Origin: CAIVVT01 sp963838205 | Lineage (GTDB): Bacteria; Acidobacteriota; Terriglobia; Bryobacterales; Bryobacteraceae | Direction: 5' to 3' | DNA length: 64,000 nucleotides | NCBI GenBank assembly: GCA_963838205.1 | Contig: CAWIQF010000009.1 | Location: forward strand, 1-64,000 | Part shown: piece by piece, positions 44,229 through 53,556 of the stretch | Position numbering within the stretch: position 1 is the stretch's first letter | Layout: every line of letters begins with the position of its first letter | Translations under genes and position numbers: made by a program | The notes under the pieces: generated by a model | Database searches by the model: none | What the model was told of the DNA's origin: nothing | Seen by the model: only the letters and a program-made list of their open reading frames with translations

Positions 44229-45187
44229 AACTCGCACTGATCGGCTACGGCAACGTCGGACGCGCCTTCGCGCGGCTGCTGGAGCGCAAACGCTCCGTTT
44301 ACCCTAACCGCATCGTCGCCATCCACACCGCCCGCCACGGCACGGCCTACGACCCGCGCGGGCTGCCCATCGAGCCCGCCTTCGGCCCGCCGGCCTCGAG
44401 TGTCGACGAGTTTCTGGCTCAGGCGCGGGCCGAAGTGGCGGTCGAGATCACGCCGCTCAATCCCGAGTCGGGCGAGCCCGCCGTCTCCTACATCCGCGCC
44501 GCCTTCGCACGGCACATGCACGTCATCACGGCCAACAAAGGCCCCATCGCCTGCGCCTACCAGGCCTTGAAACAGGAGGCCCGCGCCGCCGGCGTCGAGT
44601 TCCTGTATGAAGCCACCACCATGGACGGCACGCCGGTCTTCAACCTCGTCCGCAACACCCTGCCGGGCGTCGAAATCCTGGGCTTCTCGGGCGCGTTGAA
44701 CTCGACCAGCAAGGTGATCATCGAGGCCATGCGCCAAGGCCAATCGCTCGAGGACGGCATCGCCGAGGCCCGCCGCCTGGGCATCACCGAAGCCGATCCC
44801 TGGTTCGACATCGAGGGCTGGGACTCGGCCTGCAAAGCCGCCGCGCTGGCCAACGTTCTGATGAACGCCGGCGTCACGCCGCAACAGATCGACCGCCGCG
44901 GCATCGGCCGGCTGACGCCCGAAAAGCTGGCCGCCATCGAGGCCAGTGGCAAGAGCGTGACCCTCATCAGCCGCGCCCGCAAAACGCCGCGCGGCGTCAA
45001 ACTGCGCGTGCGCGCCGAGGTGCTCGACCGGGACGACATCCTGGCCGCCTGTCGCGGCACCTCGAACCTGCTGGTGCTGCACACCGACCTGATGGGCGAT
45101 GTGGGCGTGTTCACGCTCAAGCCCGGACTCGACCAGACGGCCTACGGTCTGTTCTCCGATCTGGTCGAAATCGCACGCACGATTTGA
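44225..45187 (+). CDS. Short homoserine dehydrogenase-like protein without ACT domain
   Basis: NAD(P)-dependent oxidoreductase of the homoserine dehydrogenase family (aspartate semialdehyde to homoserine). The Rossmann motif GYGNVGRAFARLLE is followed by VITANKGPIA, GTPVFNLVRNTLPG, the catalytic-core stretch GALNSTSKVIIEAM and ITEADPWFDIEGWD, typical of homoserine dehydrogenase. It lacks the C-terminal ACT domain of the enzyme at 45383-46687, so it should be insensitive to that kind of feedback (inference). The start is TTG, overlapping the upstream DUF4139 stop by four bases, which implies coupling. At 320 residues it matches the short class. Confidence 0.87.
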   Translation: MKLALIGYGNVGRAFARLLERKRSVYPNRIVAIHTARHGTAYDPRGLPIEPAFGPPASSVDEFLAQARAEVAVEITPLNPESGEPAVSYIRAAFARHMHVITANKGPIACAYQALKQEARAAGVEFLYEATTMDGTPVFNLVRNTLPGVEILGFSGALNSTSKVIIEAMRQGQSLEDGIAEARRLGITEADPWFDIEGWDSACKAAALANVLMNAGVTPQQIDRRGIGRLTPEKLAAIEASGKSVTLISRARKTPRGVKLRVRAEVLDRDDILAACRGTSNLLVLHTDLMGDVGVFTLKPGLDQTAYGLFSDLVEIARTI

Positions 45188-45279
45188 ACCCGATCGACGC
45201 TGCGCTGGTGCCTGCGCAGCGCGCCGCCAGCCAGCGAAACACCGCGAGAAGCACCATGGGACCACCGTCGCGCACCATG

Positions 45280-45375
45280 TTCTTACCGTGTTTTCACGGT
45301 GAAACTGTGGTCAATGCGTGGTCGCGCACGGTGTTTTCACGGTGAATTCGTGGTGGATTCACGGTGTTTTCGCGG
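45280..45375. repeat. Short hairpin-forming repeats in a convergent gap
   Basis: Between the two convergent homoserine dehydrogenase genes the motif CGGTGTTTTCACGGTGAA is repeated about three times with spacings of 43 and 33 bases (near 45292, 45334 and 45367). The first copy forms a stem ACCGTG-TTTT-CACGGT. It may act as a shared terminator, although T-runs after the stem are short. The preceding 90 bases show nothing further. Confidence 0.55.
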
Positions 45376-45382
45376 CGCGCGC

Positions 45383-46687
45383 TCACACGCCGCGCTCGAT
45401 GGCCAGGGCTAGAGGCGGCTCGGCCATGAAGTCGAATTCCGACATCCGGGCCAGCGCGGCGCGCAGATTCGACTCCCGCGTTTCCTCGGTCGTGATGACA
45501 AACGGCAGCGAGCGCCAGTCCTCGTCCGGCAGTTGCAGCACGGCGTCGATGCTGATGCCGTGCTCGGCCAGAATCGCGCTCAGCGCGGCGATGATGCCGG
45601 GCCGGTCGACCACGCGGAACCGCAGGTACCATTCGCGCCGCTGCTCGCCGATATCGCGCGGCGCGGCCTCGGTCACCGTGGCGTAGCCGAACGGCGAAAC
45701 GCGCGGCAGATTGCCGGTCTGCAGGTCGCGCGCCACTCTCATCAAGTCGCTGACCACGGCCACGCCGGTCGGCAGCGACCCGGCGCCCTGGCCGTAGTAG
45801 AACGTGTCTGCGCCGTACGCGCCGCGGCTCCAGACGCCGTTGTATGCGCCCTGCACGCTGGCGAGCACCGTGCTGAGCGGCACCAGAGCCGGGCGCACGC
45901 TGACAAACAATCCGTCGTCCTCGCGGCGGGCCGAGCCCAGCAGGCGAAGGGTGCAGCCGAGCTGATGAGCGTAGCGGAAATCGACCGGCACGATGCGCCG
46001 GATGCCCTCGACCGCGATCTGCAGCGGATCGAGGCGCACGCCGAAAGCGAACGCGGCCAGCAGCGCCAGCTTGGAGCGGGCGTCGAAGCCGTCGATGTCG
46101 GCGGCCGGATCGGCCTCGGCGTAGCCCAGCTTCTGAGCCTCGGCCAGAACGCGGTCGAACGGCGTGCCGTGCTTCTCGATCTCGGTCAGGATGTAGTTGC
46201 TGGTGCCGTTGAGGATGCCGAACAGGGTCTCGATGCGGTCGGCGCAGATGCCTTCGCGCAGCACCGCGTGAATCGGAATGCCGCCGCACACCGAGGCCTC
46301 CAGGCCCAGGCTCACGCCGCGCTCGGTGGCGCGCCGCCAGATATTGAGACCGTCCAGCGCAATCAGTTCCTTGTTGGCCGTGACGACGCTTTTCCCGTTG
46401 GCGATGGCGCCCTCCACCACCTGCCGCGCCACGCCCGTGCCACCGATTAATTCGACCACGATGTCGATGCCCGGCCGCGTCACCACCTCGCGCCAATGCT
46501 CGGTGACGAAGGCGTGCGCGATGCCGGCGGTCATCGGCCGCCGCAGCGCGGTGCGGCTGCAAACCGCTTCCAGGTTTAGCCGGAAGCCCAGCCGGGCGGC
46601 GATTTCGTCGGCGTTTTCCGCGAGAATAGTAACAGCCCCACTACCGACGTTGCCGAGGCCCACGATGCCAACATTGATGTCCCGCAT
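45383..46687 (-). CDS. hom: Homoserine dehydrogenase with C-terminal ACT domain
   Basis: Makes homoserine for threonine and methionine. The Rossmann motif VGIVGLGNVGSGAVTIL, VVTANKELIAL, the catalytic segment GILNGTSNYILTEIEKHG and the acidic YAEADPAADIDGFDARSK are all present. An ACT domain (about 348-425, WYLRFRVVDRPGIIAALSAI) provides likely feedback control by threonine. At 434 residues it is the standard length. It converges with the short paralogue at 44225-45187; the two genes show that the window encodes this step twice. lysC and asd, the upstream steps, lie at 27.7-30.2 kb. Confidence 0.95.
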   Translation of the reverse strand: MRDINVGIVGLGNVGSGAVTILAENADEIAARLGFRLNLEAVCSRTALRRPMTAGIAHAFVTEHWREVVTRPGIDIVVELIGGTGVARQVVEGAIANGKSVVTANKELIALDGLNIWRRATERGVSLGLEASVCGGIPIHAVLREGICADRIETLFGILNGTSNYILTEIEKHGTPFDRVLAEAQKLGYAEADPAADIDGFDARSKLALLAAFAFGVRLDPLQIAVEGIRRIVPVDFRYAHQLGCTLRLLGSARREDDGLFVSVRPALVPLSTVLASVQGAYNGVWSRGAYGADTFYYGQGAGSLPTGVAVVSDLMRVARDLQTGNLPRVSPFGYATVTEAAPRDIGEQRREWYLRFRVVDRPGIIAALSAILAEHGISIDAVLQLPDEDWRSLPFVITTEETRESNLRAALARMSEFDFMAEPPLALAIERGV

Positions 46688-46706
46688 AAAGCGTCATGAT
46701 AGCAGC

Positions 46707-47060
46707 GTGTTGCGGCTATTATGTTTGATCGCCTTCTTGTTTTGCGTACCGCCCATCGCGCGGGCGCAGTCTCCGTCTCCTGCGCAACAACCGGGATCCC
46801 TGGGTTATGGCCACGATGCCCAGGAGCTGGAGACCATCCGCCAGCCTGCTCCCGGCGTGAACCCGGATCTAAACCGCGGGCTGCAGGAGTATTACGCGAA
46901 GAACCTGGAGGATCTGCGCAAGATGCAGCGGCTGCTGTGGGAAGTGCGGACGGAGATGGCGAAGGGCACGCCGAACGTGCTCCCGGTGCAGAGCATCAAG
47001 AAGCTGGAAGAGATCGAGAAGCTCAGCAAGACGATCCGCTCGCGGATGCGACTCCACTAG
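46707..47060 (+). CDS. Small secreted protein of unknown function
   Basis: A 117-residue product starting at GTG 46707 (TTG 46710 is possible) with a signal peptide (VLRLLCLIAFLFCVPPIARA) and a short Pro/Gln/Gly segment, then a helical domain (about 55-117, EYYAKNLEDLRKMQRLLWEV, KKLEEIEKLSKTIRSRMR) with heptad-like spacing. No family recognised. It is divergent from hom, 19 bases apart, so the two must share a very short promoter region. The frame is open upstream inside hom, but that part is antisense to a real gene. Codon pattern and the signal peptide support it. Confidence 0.6.
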   Translation: MLRLLCLIAFLFCVPPIARAQSPSPAQQPGSLGYGHDAQELETIRQPAPGVNPDLNRGLQEYYAKNLEDLRKMQRLLWEVRTEMAKGTPNVLPVQSIKKLEEIEKLSKTIRSRMRLH

Positions 47061-47352
47061 TTATCGAGGAGTGGGTGACCTTCGAAAAGTGGGCAGTTTC
47101 CTGTAACGTTTATCGGCAACTGCGAGGTTTCCGAACGCGCCGTGACGCAAATGCAATCGGATAAGCAGCGTTTCTGTACCTGACTAGGGGGTGTTTGGTG
47201 GAGCGAAGGGTCTCGCGCCAGATGTCCATGTCGTACCGCATTCGCCGCTGCGACATTCCTGGGCAGTCACTGCGGCTTGAGAACGCGCGTGGCGACAATC
47301 GGATCAGCGACGATTTCGCGTCTGATCTTGGGCGTCCTAGTGCCTGAACCGT
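47061..47352. other. Gene-free stretch
   Basis: About 290 bases between two convergent genes. I see no protein-like frame, repeat or clear terminator. Base composition is slightly lower in GC than the neighbouring genes. Confidence 0.35.
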
Positions 47353-49485
47353 TCAGTGCATGACTGGCAGGATCACCGCCGAGGGGTGCTTCTTTGATCG
47401 GAAAACGTGTTGCGTAACGGACTGAAAGTCCGACTCGTTTGCCGCGAAGATGTTCGGGACGAACTTCTGCGGATTCCGGTCGATCACTGGAAACCAGGTG
47501 CTCTGCACCTGAATCATCATTCGGTGGCCCTTGCGGAACACGTGATCGTGTGACAGCAGGTCGATGTGGTACTCGACTGGCTCATTCGGCCGAACCGGTT
47601 CGGGCTTCTCGAAGCTGTTGCGGAACCGGCCGCGCAAGACGTCGGCCCCAATCATCAGCTCGTAGCCGCCCATCGGCGGGTCTTCTGGCACACTTGCGGG
47701 ATAGACGTCTATCAGCTTTACCACCCAATCGGAGTCGGTGCCGGAAGTGGACGCGAACAGATCGGCGATCACGTCGCCGGCGACGGTAACGTCCATTTCG
47801 AGCGGCTTAGTCTGCCAGACGGCCACGTCAGGGCGGCTCTCGGCGAAACGCTGATCATCGGTGTGCCACGTGCTCCATCCAGCCGACCCACCGTAGGTTT
47901 CCGGAATTGGCCGTTCGCGATACGGAACCGGCCGGTGGGGATCGGAGACGAAGCTGTCGAACACATCGGCGCTTTCTTCCGGTGGGTCAAAGGAGGCTTC
48001 ACCAGAAGCATGAAGGTACAGGCGGCGCTCCTGAACCCCGCGGGGAGGCCACTGATCGTACGCCTTCCATTTGTTGGAGCCGGTCTCGAACATTTGGATG
48101 CGCGACGGATTCAGTGCACCTTTGCCTTTCAGCCAGTACGCAAACCAGGGCGCCTGAATATTCGCGCGGAAGTACTCACCCGTGTTACTGCCGAAATCGA
48201 GATTCTTCAGCGTGCGTCCTGCGCCAGAGAACCAGCCGCCATGGTTCCATGGTCCAACCGCGAGGTAGTTCTGCCGATAGGAATCAGGCGTTTCGCTCGC
48301 GGCAAAAATGCGCCACGGACCCGCGAAATCTTCCTGGTCGAACCATCCACTGACGTTCAAGTTGGGCACCTTAGTTGAGCGGACAAATCTCTGTACGGCC
48401 GCTTGCTTCCAGAAATCGTCATAGTTTGGATGCGCGACGAAATTGTTCCACGTGGGCCGCTGGCCGTCGAAGTATCGCGCGTTGGCCGCGCGGAGCGGGC
48501 CGAGCTTCAGATACCAATCGTAGGTGTCGAACTGCTGGAACTGGAATGTCTTGTCGGTTTTGCCGGTCTCCATCATGGCGGCATATTCGAAGCCGTAACT
48601 CAACCGGAACGCGCCGTTGTGGTGAAAGTCGTCGCCGAGGAACATATCGGCGGGCGATGCCTGTTCCGACGCGGCCTTGAGCGCCGGGTGCGGCTCGATC
48701 AGCGCCATCTCCGTCAGCCAGCCTCCGTAAGAAATTCCCATAATGCCGGCGCGGCCGTTGTTTCCAGGAATGTTCTTCAACAGCCAATCGATCGTGTCGT
48801 ATGTGTCGGTGCCTTCGTCAATGGACCGGTCGTCCCTCGAGTTCCTGACGGGACGCTGCATGACGAACTGGCCTTCTGACTGGTAGCGACCGCGGATGTC
48901 CTGGAAGACCAGGAAGTAGCCGTCGCGGGCGAGTTCGCTCATGCCGGCGTTGATCTCGATGCCAGCGGAGTCCCAACCATAGGGGGAGCGCTCGATTAGG
49001 AACGGGAGCTCCTCGGTGCGTACTTTGGGCGAGAAGACCACTGTGTGAAGGTGAATGCCGTCCCGCATCGGGATCGTGAATTCCTTCTGCTCATACTCTT
49101 CCGCGATCCTAGAAGGCTTTGAGCTTTCCCGCGTGAATTTCAGGTCACCCGAGATTCCGTACTGCGTGAACTTCCCCTTGATTTCATCGCCGGACGAAGA
49201 GAGCGTTCCCGCGAACCTGAAGCCCACGTCCTTCGCTTCCAGGCCGACTTCGCCATTCGCACATGTGATGAGATCAAGCTTGTCCGCCTCACCGCCAGGC
49301 AGAGAGACCAGTGCGCCGCTATATACGCCGTCGCGTGACGGCGACACATACAAAACTACGCGCACCTTTCCCTGCCCAAAGACAAGCGCGCCCTGCCAGG
49401 CGCCATCGATGCTCGTCGCGGATGTCTGAGCCAACGCTGATCCAATGAGCAGGACCATCGCGATCATGCGGGACCACGGTTTCAT
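47353..49485 (-). CDS. CocE/NonD family hydrolase (X-Pro dipeptidyl-peptidase fold), secreted, with extra N-terminal domain
   Basis: A secreted alpha/beta-hydrolase of the CocE/NonD family (esterases, acylamidases and X-prolyl peptidases). Signal peptide at 1-20 (MKPWSRMIAMVLLIGSALAQ). Residues about 25-130 form an additional beta-rich domain (GAWQGALVFGQGKVRVVLYV) absent from the paralogue at 55.5 kb. The hydrolase core (about 140-450) has the nucleophile elbow GISYGG, Asp in SGWFDQEDFAGP and His in GPWNHGGW. A jelly-roll C-terminal domain (about 460-710) contains VKLIDVYP and VQSTWFPVIDRNPQKF. The ATG at 49485 places the signal peptide correctly; 49503 is possible. The substrate is unknown. 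Confidence 0.88.
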   Translation of the reverse strand: MKPWSRMIAMVLLIGSALAQTSATSIDGAWQGALVFGQGKVRVVLYVSPSRDGVYSGALVSLPGGEADKLDLITCANGEVGLEAKDVGFRFAGTLSSSGDEIKGKFTQYGISGDLKFTRESSKPSRIAEEYEQKEFTIPMRDGIHLHTVVFSPKVRTEELPFLIERSPYGWDSAGIEINAGMSELARDGYFLVFQDIRGRYQSEGQFVMQRPVRNSRDDRSIDEGTDTYDTIDWLLKNIPGNNGRAGIMGISYGGWLTEMALIEPHPALKAASEQASPADMFLGDDFHHNGAFRLSYGFEYAAMMETGKTDKTFQFQQFDTYDWYLKLGPLRAANARYFDGQRPTWNNFVAHPNYDDFWKQAAVQRFVRSTKVPNLNVSGWFDQEDFAGPWRIFAASETPDSYRQNYLAVGPWNHGGWFSGAGRTLKNLDFGSNTGEYFRANIQAPWFAYWLKGKGALNPSRIQMFETGSNKWKAYDQWPPRGVQERRLYLHASGEASFDPPEESADVFDSFVSDPHRPVPYRERPIPETYGGSAGWSTWHTDDQRFAESRPDVAVWQTKPLEMDVTVAGDVIADLFASTSGTDSDWVVKLIDVYPASVPEDPPMGGYELMIGADVLRGRFRNSFEKPEPVRPNEPVEYHIDLLSHDHVFRKGHRMMIQVQSTWFPVIDRNPQKFVPNIFAANESDFQSVTQHVFRSKKHPSAVILPVMH

Positions 49486-49981
49486 GGCCAATAACGATAT
49501 CATAAGTGGAATTCATACAACATCAGAACAAAGGGGACGAGCAGAATCGCGTGGCTCTGATCACGCTCGGCGTGTTAAGCGGCTGCCCACACAGACATGG
49601 CGGCTCCTGTCGAGAAGACCCCATGGCACCACGAATGGTTGAACCCCGGCCAGGAACGATGCCGTGGGAAGCTCCGAGCCCGTTTTGGTCGGACGGCCGG
49701 GCAGCCGGAAGGGGCGGAACGTGCCCGGTAAGTGGCACTTACGGACACCTGGCTGATCGGCGCGTCCGCCGCATCGAACCGTAGCCGCCCGATTGACGAA
49801 TTGGGCCGCGGCGAGCCATCCGCCACGGCGCGTAATCGGACCGCGGCGACCCGGATGCGCCCGGCCGGAAATCCCTGCCTTACAACTCGGTCACCAGTCG
49901 GGGTTGCGCCTGCCGCAAAACGCAAGACGGTAAGGAGTTACCGCGGTGGTGCCTTAGAATCATCAGGTTGCAGACGATAAT

Positions 49982-50305
49982 CAGTAACCCCTTCATGCCT
50001 GTCCGGTTGAGCACCTTTCTAATCGACGCAAGCACTCACTAATCAACCAGTCACAGTCGTTCCGACCCGTAATCGATTTCAATTCCGGCGGCGCGATGGC
50101 GGACCATCCAACGGCCCGGCGACGGCTGCTGGAAATTGACAAACCCGCTACTAGTAGCGGCCCTCGTCTGCAAGTTATTGATTATAAACAGCCAATTAGA
50201 GCACCCCCGCTACACCGTAGCGGCTTGTCCGCGGCCGGACCCGGAATTGCCCATGCCGACCAGCGCGTCCGAGCCTCAACCGGACAGGCATGTAACCCCT
50301 TACTG
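49982..50305. mobile_element. MITE-like element with terminal inverted repeats
   Basis: The left end CAGTAACCCCTTCATGCCTG continues TCCGGTTGAG; the right end holds CTCAACCGGACAGGCATG, the exact reverse complement of 49994-50011, and closes with TTACTG. Only the few bases between CAGTAA and CATGCC differ between the two ends. Inside are the perfect palindrome CCGCTACTAGTAGCGG (50145-50160) and the hairpin CCGCTAC-ACC-GTAGCGG (50207-50223). There is no transposase and no clear target duplication. It is likely a non-autonomous element or a structured repeat. Confidence 0.5.
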
Positions 50306-50453
50306 GCTTGGCCCCTCGTCCGCGCTCGATCCGCGACTGCCGGAGGCAGGCATTTCCGGCCCCACGGCAGCCTGTTAGCGACCCCGCGTTATCCGCGAAA
50401 GCAGGCCTGGAGCGGGCTCAAACCCGAGGCGGCGAAGAGCGGAATTCAGAAAT

Positions 50454-50547
50454 GGGGACAGCGGTGAGAGATGAAGCTTCCGCTTCACTCGGAAGCATGA
50501 AAATGCCAGATTCTCGTACTTTTGGAATCAGTGGCTTGCGGGCATTT
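50454..50547 (+). repeat. 94-bp fold-back repeat, copy 2
   Basis: Nearly identical to the reverse complement of 9287-9380. It contains the stem GCTTCCG (50476-50482) / CGGAAGC (50490-50496) and an outer stem GAAAATGCC / GGCATTTTC of nine pairs, here perfect. It ends about 30 bases before the stop of the convergent lipase gene. Confidence 0.75.
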
Positions 50548-50574
50548 TCGAGAGAGCCCCCTTTAAGCTCTTAA

Positions 50575-51939
50575 TCACTTGTATAGGTCGAAGAACTGCC
50601 TGGCAGCCAGCACGCAGAATGGCGACTCGAGTGCGCCATGGTAATTGGCGTAATAGATCGCCGGAGGAAGGAACCCATAGGCCTGTTGAATCTCGGGATC
50701 GACATCGACAAGCTTCACATCGCGTACTCCGCGTCTTATAAAAGCACGGTAGGCCGCTTGCGCATGGATTAGGAATGGGGCGGTTGGATCGTTCAATCCA
50801 CCACACAGTGTCATGGGCGCCCGGGGCGTCCAATCGAGCAGATCCTGTTTCTTCGCGGCGCGGAACACGCCATTGGCCGGATCGCTGACAACGTCACGCA
50901 GGTAAGCCGCCGTGAACATCTCCTGCTGCGCCTGGACAGGCGTGCCTCCCGGCAGCAAGGTAGCCAGGGTAGCATCGCTGAGCAGGGTCGGGAACAGGTT
51001 CTCGATATAGCCGTCATAGGGTGGATTGAAGATGTCGGAGGCGTGCCGATAGACATTTCCGTAAACCTTTTGCAAGGCGGTAATCTCGAACGGAAGGAAC
51101 TCCTGTACGCCGACGATCGGATGCGCGATTCCAGCGATCAGCCCCCCCGACAGGTTGTACGGGCCGGCCAGGTGCGCGGCCGCGACCAGGTCGAATTCAT
51201 GCCGGTTTTCGCGCTCCATCGCCCGCTGCGCCGCCATGGAAGCGTGGCCGCCCTGAGAGTAGCCGGAGAGCATTACCTTGCCGTTCAGAGTCATGCCCAA
51301 CGCATTGGCCGCATGGCGCGCGGCGCGGATCGAGTCTATGACCGCGCTAGCTTCCGAGTCGGCATGCATATAGGGGTGAAAGGGATACTCGGAGAGCGCA
51401 TACCCGAGATAGTCGGTGGCCACCACGGCGTAACCCTGGGCCACAAAGAAAGTCATCATTAGATCCGCGCCAGGATCCGCCAGATCCGCGTTCGTGTGTG
51501 ACTTATAGACATTCGTGCCTCGGGCGAAAGCGATCAGCGGAAACGGCCCGGGACACTCGGCCCCGCCGGGAACCATGAACGCGGCCGAGGCATTGCTCGC
51601 TTGCCAGGGGTGGGCTCCGGGCGTTCGGTAGTTGAGCTGCGTCATGGTGACCTCGCAGCGGGCCGCGCCCGTCAATGCCAGCAGGCCGCCGGAGGCGCCG
51701 ATGGCGTCAAGCTGCGCCGTGGTCAGCGTGCCGATCAGGGCCGGGGGCGCGATCAGCGTCCCGTTGCGGCCGGGTCTGTTTTCGTCGCCCATGCCGAAAA
51801 ACGTCGGCCGGCTGGAAGTATCCGCCTGCATCTCCTGTCCGACTACCATCGTTCCTGGCGCGGAATTCGCGTCCGGTATTTGCGCTGCCAGCGTTCCTGC
51901 CGTCAACAGGATCGCCTGCGCGAGATTACGCCACTGCAT
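50575..51939 (-). CDS. Secretory lipase-like alpha/beta hydrolase
   Basis: A secreted alpha/beta-hydrolase of 454 residues resembling the secretory lipase family (LIP type). The signal peptide is residues 1-19 (MQWRNLAQAILLTAGTLAAQ). The nucleophile elbow GYSQGG lies in KVMLSGYSQGGHASMAA. The acid is probably the Asp in CGGLNDPTAPF and the base the His in NYHGALESPF. The region FVAQGYAVVATDYLGYALSE is typical of this family. It is convergent with the repeat-rich gap and divergent from pyrR. Triglyceride or other ester substrates are possible. No partner genes are adjacent. Confidence 0.82.
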   Translation of the reverse strand: MQWRNLAQAILLTAGTLAAQIPDANSAPGTMVVGQEMQADTSSRPTFFGMGDENRPGRNGTLIAPPALIGTLTTAQLDAIGASGGLLALTGAARCEVTMTQLNYRTPGAHPWQASNASAAFMVPGGAECPGPFPLIAFARGTNVYKSHTNADLADPGADLMMTFFVAQGYAVVATDYLGYALSEYPFHPYMHADSEASAVIDSIRAARHAANALGMTLNGKVMLSGYSQGGHASMAAQRAMERENRHEFDLVAAAHLAGPYNLSGGLIAGIAHPIVGVQEFLPFEITALQKVYGNVYRHASDIFNPPYDGYIENLFPTLLSDATLATLLPGGTPVQAQQEMFTAAYLRDVVSDPANGVFRAAKKQDLLDWTPRAPMTLCGGLNDPTAPFLIHAQAAYRAFIRRGVRDVKLVDVDPEIQQAYGFLPPAIYYANYHGALESPFCVLAARQFFDLYK

Positions 51940-52065
51940 TCGTATGCCTGCCTTTCCGGCCTCTAAGAAACTTCATCGGCGCGCCACCGCCGCGGCTTGA
52001 GCCTCATTTGGCCGGGCGTGGCGCGCCCGGCACAGAAGGAACGCCCCCAGAATCGCACCTCTTGG

Positions 52066-52071
52066 TATATT
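52066..52071 (+). promoter_or_regulatory. Candidate -10 box (TATATT) of the pyr operon
   Basis: TATATT lies 14 bases before the pyrR ATG; transcription would start about seven bases before the ATG. There is no room for a PyrR-bound leader attenuator ahead of pyrR, so if PyrR regulates this operon the site must lie elsewhere or PyrR acts mainly as an enzyme. Confidence 0.4.
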
Positions 52072-52085
52072 GGGTCGAGCTTCGC

Positions 52086-52637
<552 letters not shown>

Positions 52638-52644
52638 GGCAGCC

Positions 52645-53556
52645 ATGGCAACCGGACTGCTTGGAATCGCGGAACTGCCCCGCTCGGACATCGAGCAACT
52701 GCTGACGCGGGCGAAGGATTTCCAGCCGCAGGGGGAAGGCGGCTACCCGCGGCTGACGAGCTGCCGGGGCAAGATGGTGGTCAACCTGTTCTTCGAGGCC
52801 TCGACGCGCACGCGGTCGAGCTTCGAAATCGCGGCGCGGCACCTGGGCGCGGAGACGCTATCGATCACGGCCGCGGGCTCGAGCGTATCGAAGGGCGAAT
52901 CGCTGGTGGACACGCTGAACACGCTGGTGGCGATGCGGCCGCAGGCGATCGTGATGCGGCACGGAGCCTCGGGAGCGCCGTATTTCCTGGCGCGGCACCT
53001 GGCGACGCCGATTGTGAACGCGGGCGACGGCACGCACGAGCATCCGACACAGGCGCTGCTGGACGCGCGCACGATATTGGACAACAAATCGTCGCTGGAA
53101 GGGCTGCAAGTGACGATCATCGGCGACATCGCGCACAGCCGCGTGGCGCGCTCGGACATTTTCCTGCTGGCGAAGTTCGGCGTGGACATCGTGCTGTGCG
53201 GACCGCCGTCTTTGGTGCCGAGGGAGCTCGAACAGATTGCGCCGGGGGTGCGGCTGGAGTATGACATCCGCAAGGCGATCCGCGGCGCGGACGTCATCAT
53301 GATGCTGCGCGTACAGCTCGAACGGATTCACGAGCCGACGATGCCGGCGAGCGAGTATTTCCAGTTTTACGGCCTGCGGCTGGAACATCTCGAGCTGGCC
53401 AAGCCGGATGCGATCGTGATGCATCCGGGGCCGATCAACCGCGGGCGCGAGCTCTCGTCGGAGGTGGCGGATTCGCAGCGGTCGATGATTCTGAACCAGG
53501 TGGGCAACGGGATCGCGGTGCGCATGGCCGTTTTGGAAAGGGTGTTGCTGCAGTGA
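52645..53556 (+). CDS. pyrB: Aspartate carbamoyltransferase catalytic subunit
   Basis: Makes carbamoyl aspartate in pyrimidine synthesis. The carbamoyl-phosphate motif FEASTRTRSSFEIAARHLGA, the loop GSSVSKGESLVDTL, the HPTQALLDA motif and the aspartate-binding MHPGPINRGRELSSEV are all present. At 303 residues it is the usual length. The regulatory chain PyrI is absent; PyrB coupled to PyrC is common in such genomes. Its stop overlaps the pyrC GTG (GTGA). Confidence 0.96.
   Translation: MATGLLGIAELPRSDIEQLLTRAKDFQPQGEGGYPRLTSCRGKMVVNLFFEASTRTRSSFEIAARHLGAETLSITAAGSSVSKGESLVDTLNTLVAMRPQAIVMRHGASGAPYFLARHLATPIVNAGDGTHEHPTQALLDARTILDNKSSLEGLQVTIIGDIAHSRVARSDIFLLAKFGVDIVLCGPPSLVPRELEQIAPGVRLEYDIRKAIRGADVIMMLRVQLERIHEPTMPASEYFQFYGLRLEHLELAKPDAIVMHPGPINRGRELSSEVADSQRSMILNQVGNGIAVRMAVLERVLLQ

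Larger units (their letters stand above)
49504..50574. other. Gene-free 1-kb stretch dense in inverted repeats
   Basis: No convincing gene. It contains a 15-base palindrome GTAAGTGGCACTTAC (49728-49742), a MITE-like element (49982-50305), an outer inverted pair GGCCGGAAATCCCTGCCT (49863-49880) against 50344-50361, and fold-back repeat copy 2 (50454-50547). Open frames here cross these repeats and are not protein-like. It is lower in GC than the neighbouring genes. Confidence 0.6.

Noticed and set aside
52020..52085. PyrR-binding attenuator leader ahead of pyrR
   Set aside because: The candidate -10 box leaves only about seven leader bases, and no anti-terminator or terminator pair is visible before pyrR.
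51960..52085. Upstream extension of pyrR to 51675
   Set aside because: The added N-terminus would be antisense to the lipase gene start and has a random, Arg/Pro-rich composition.
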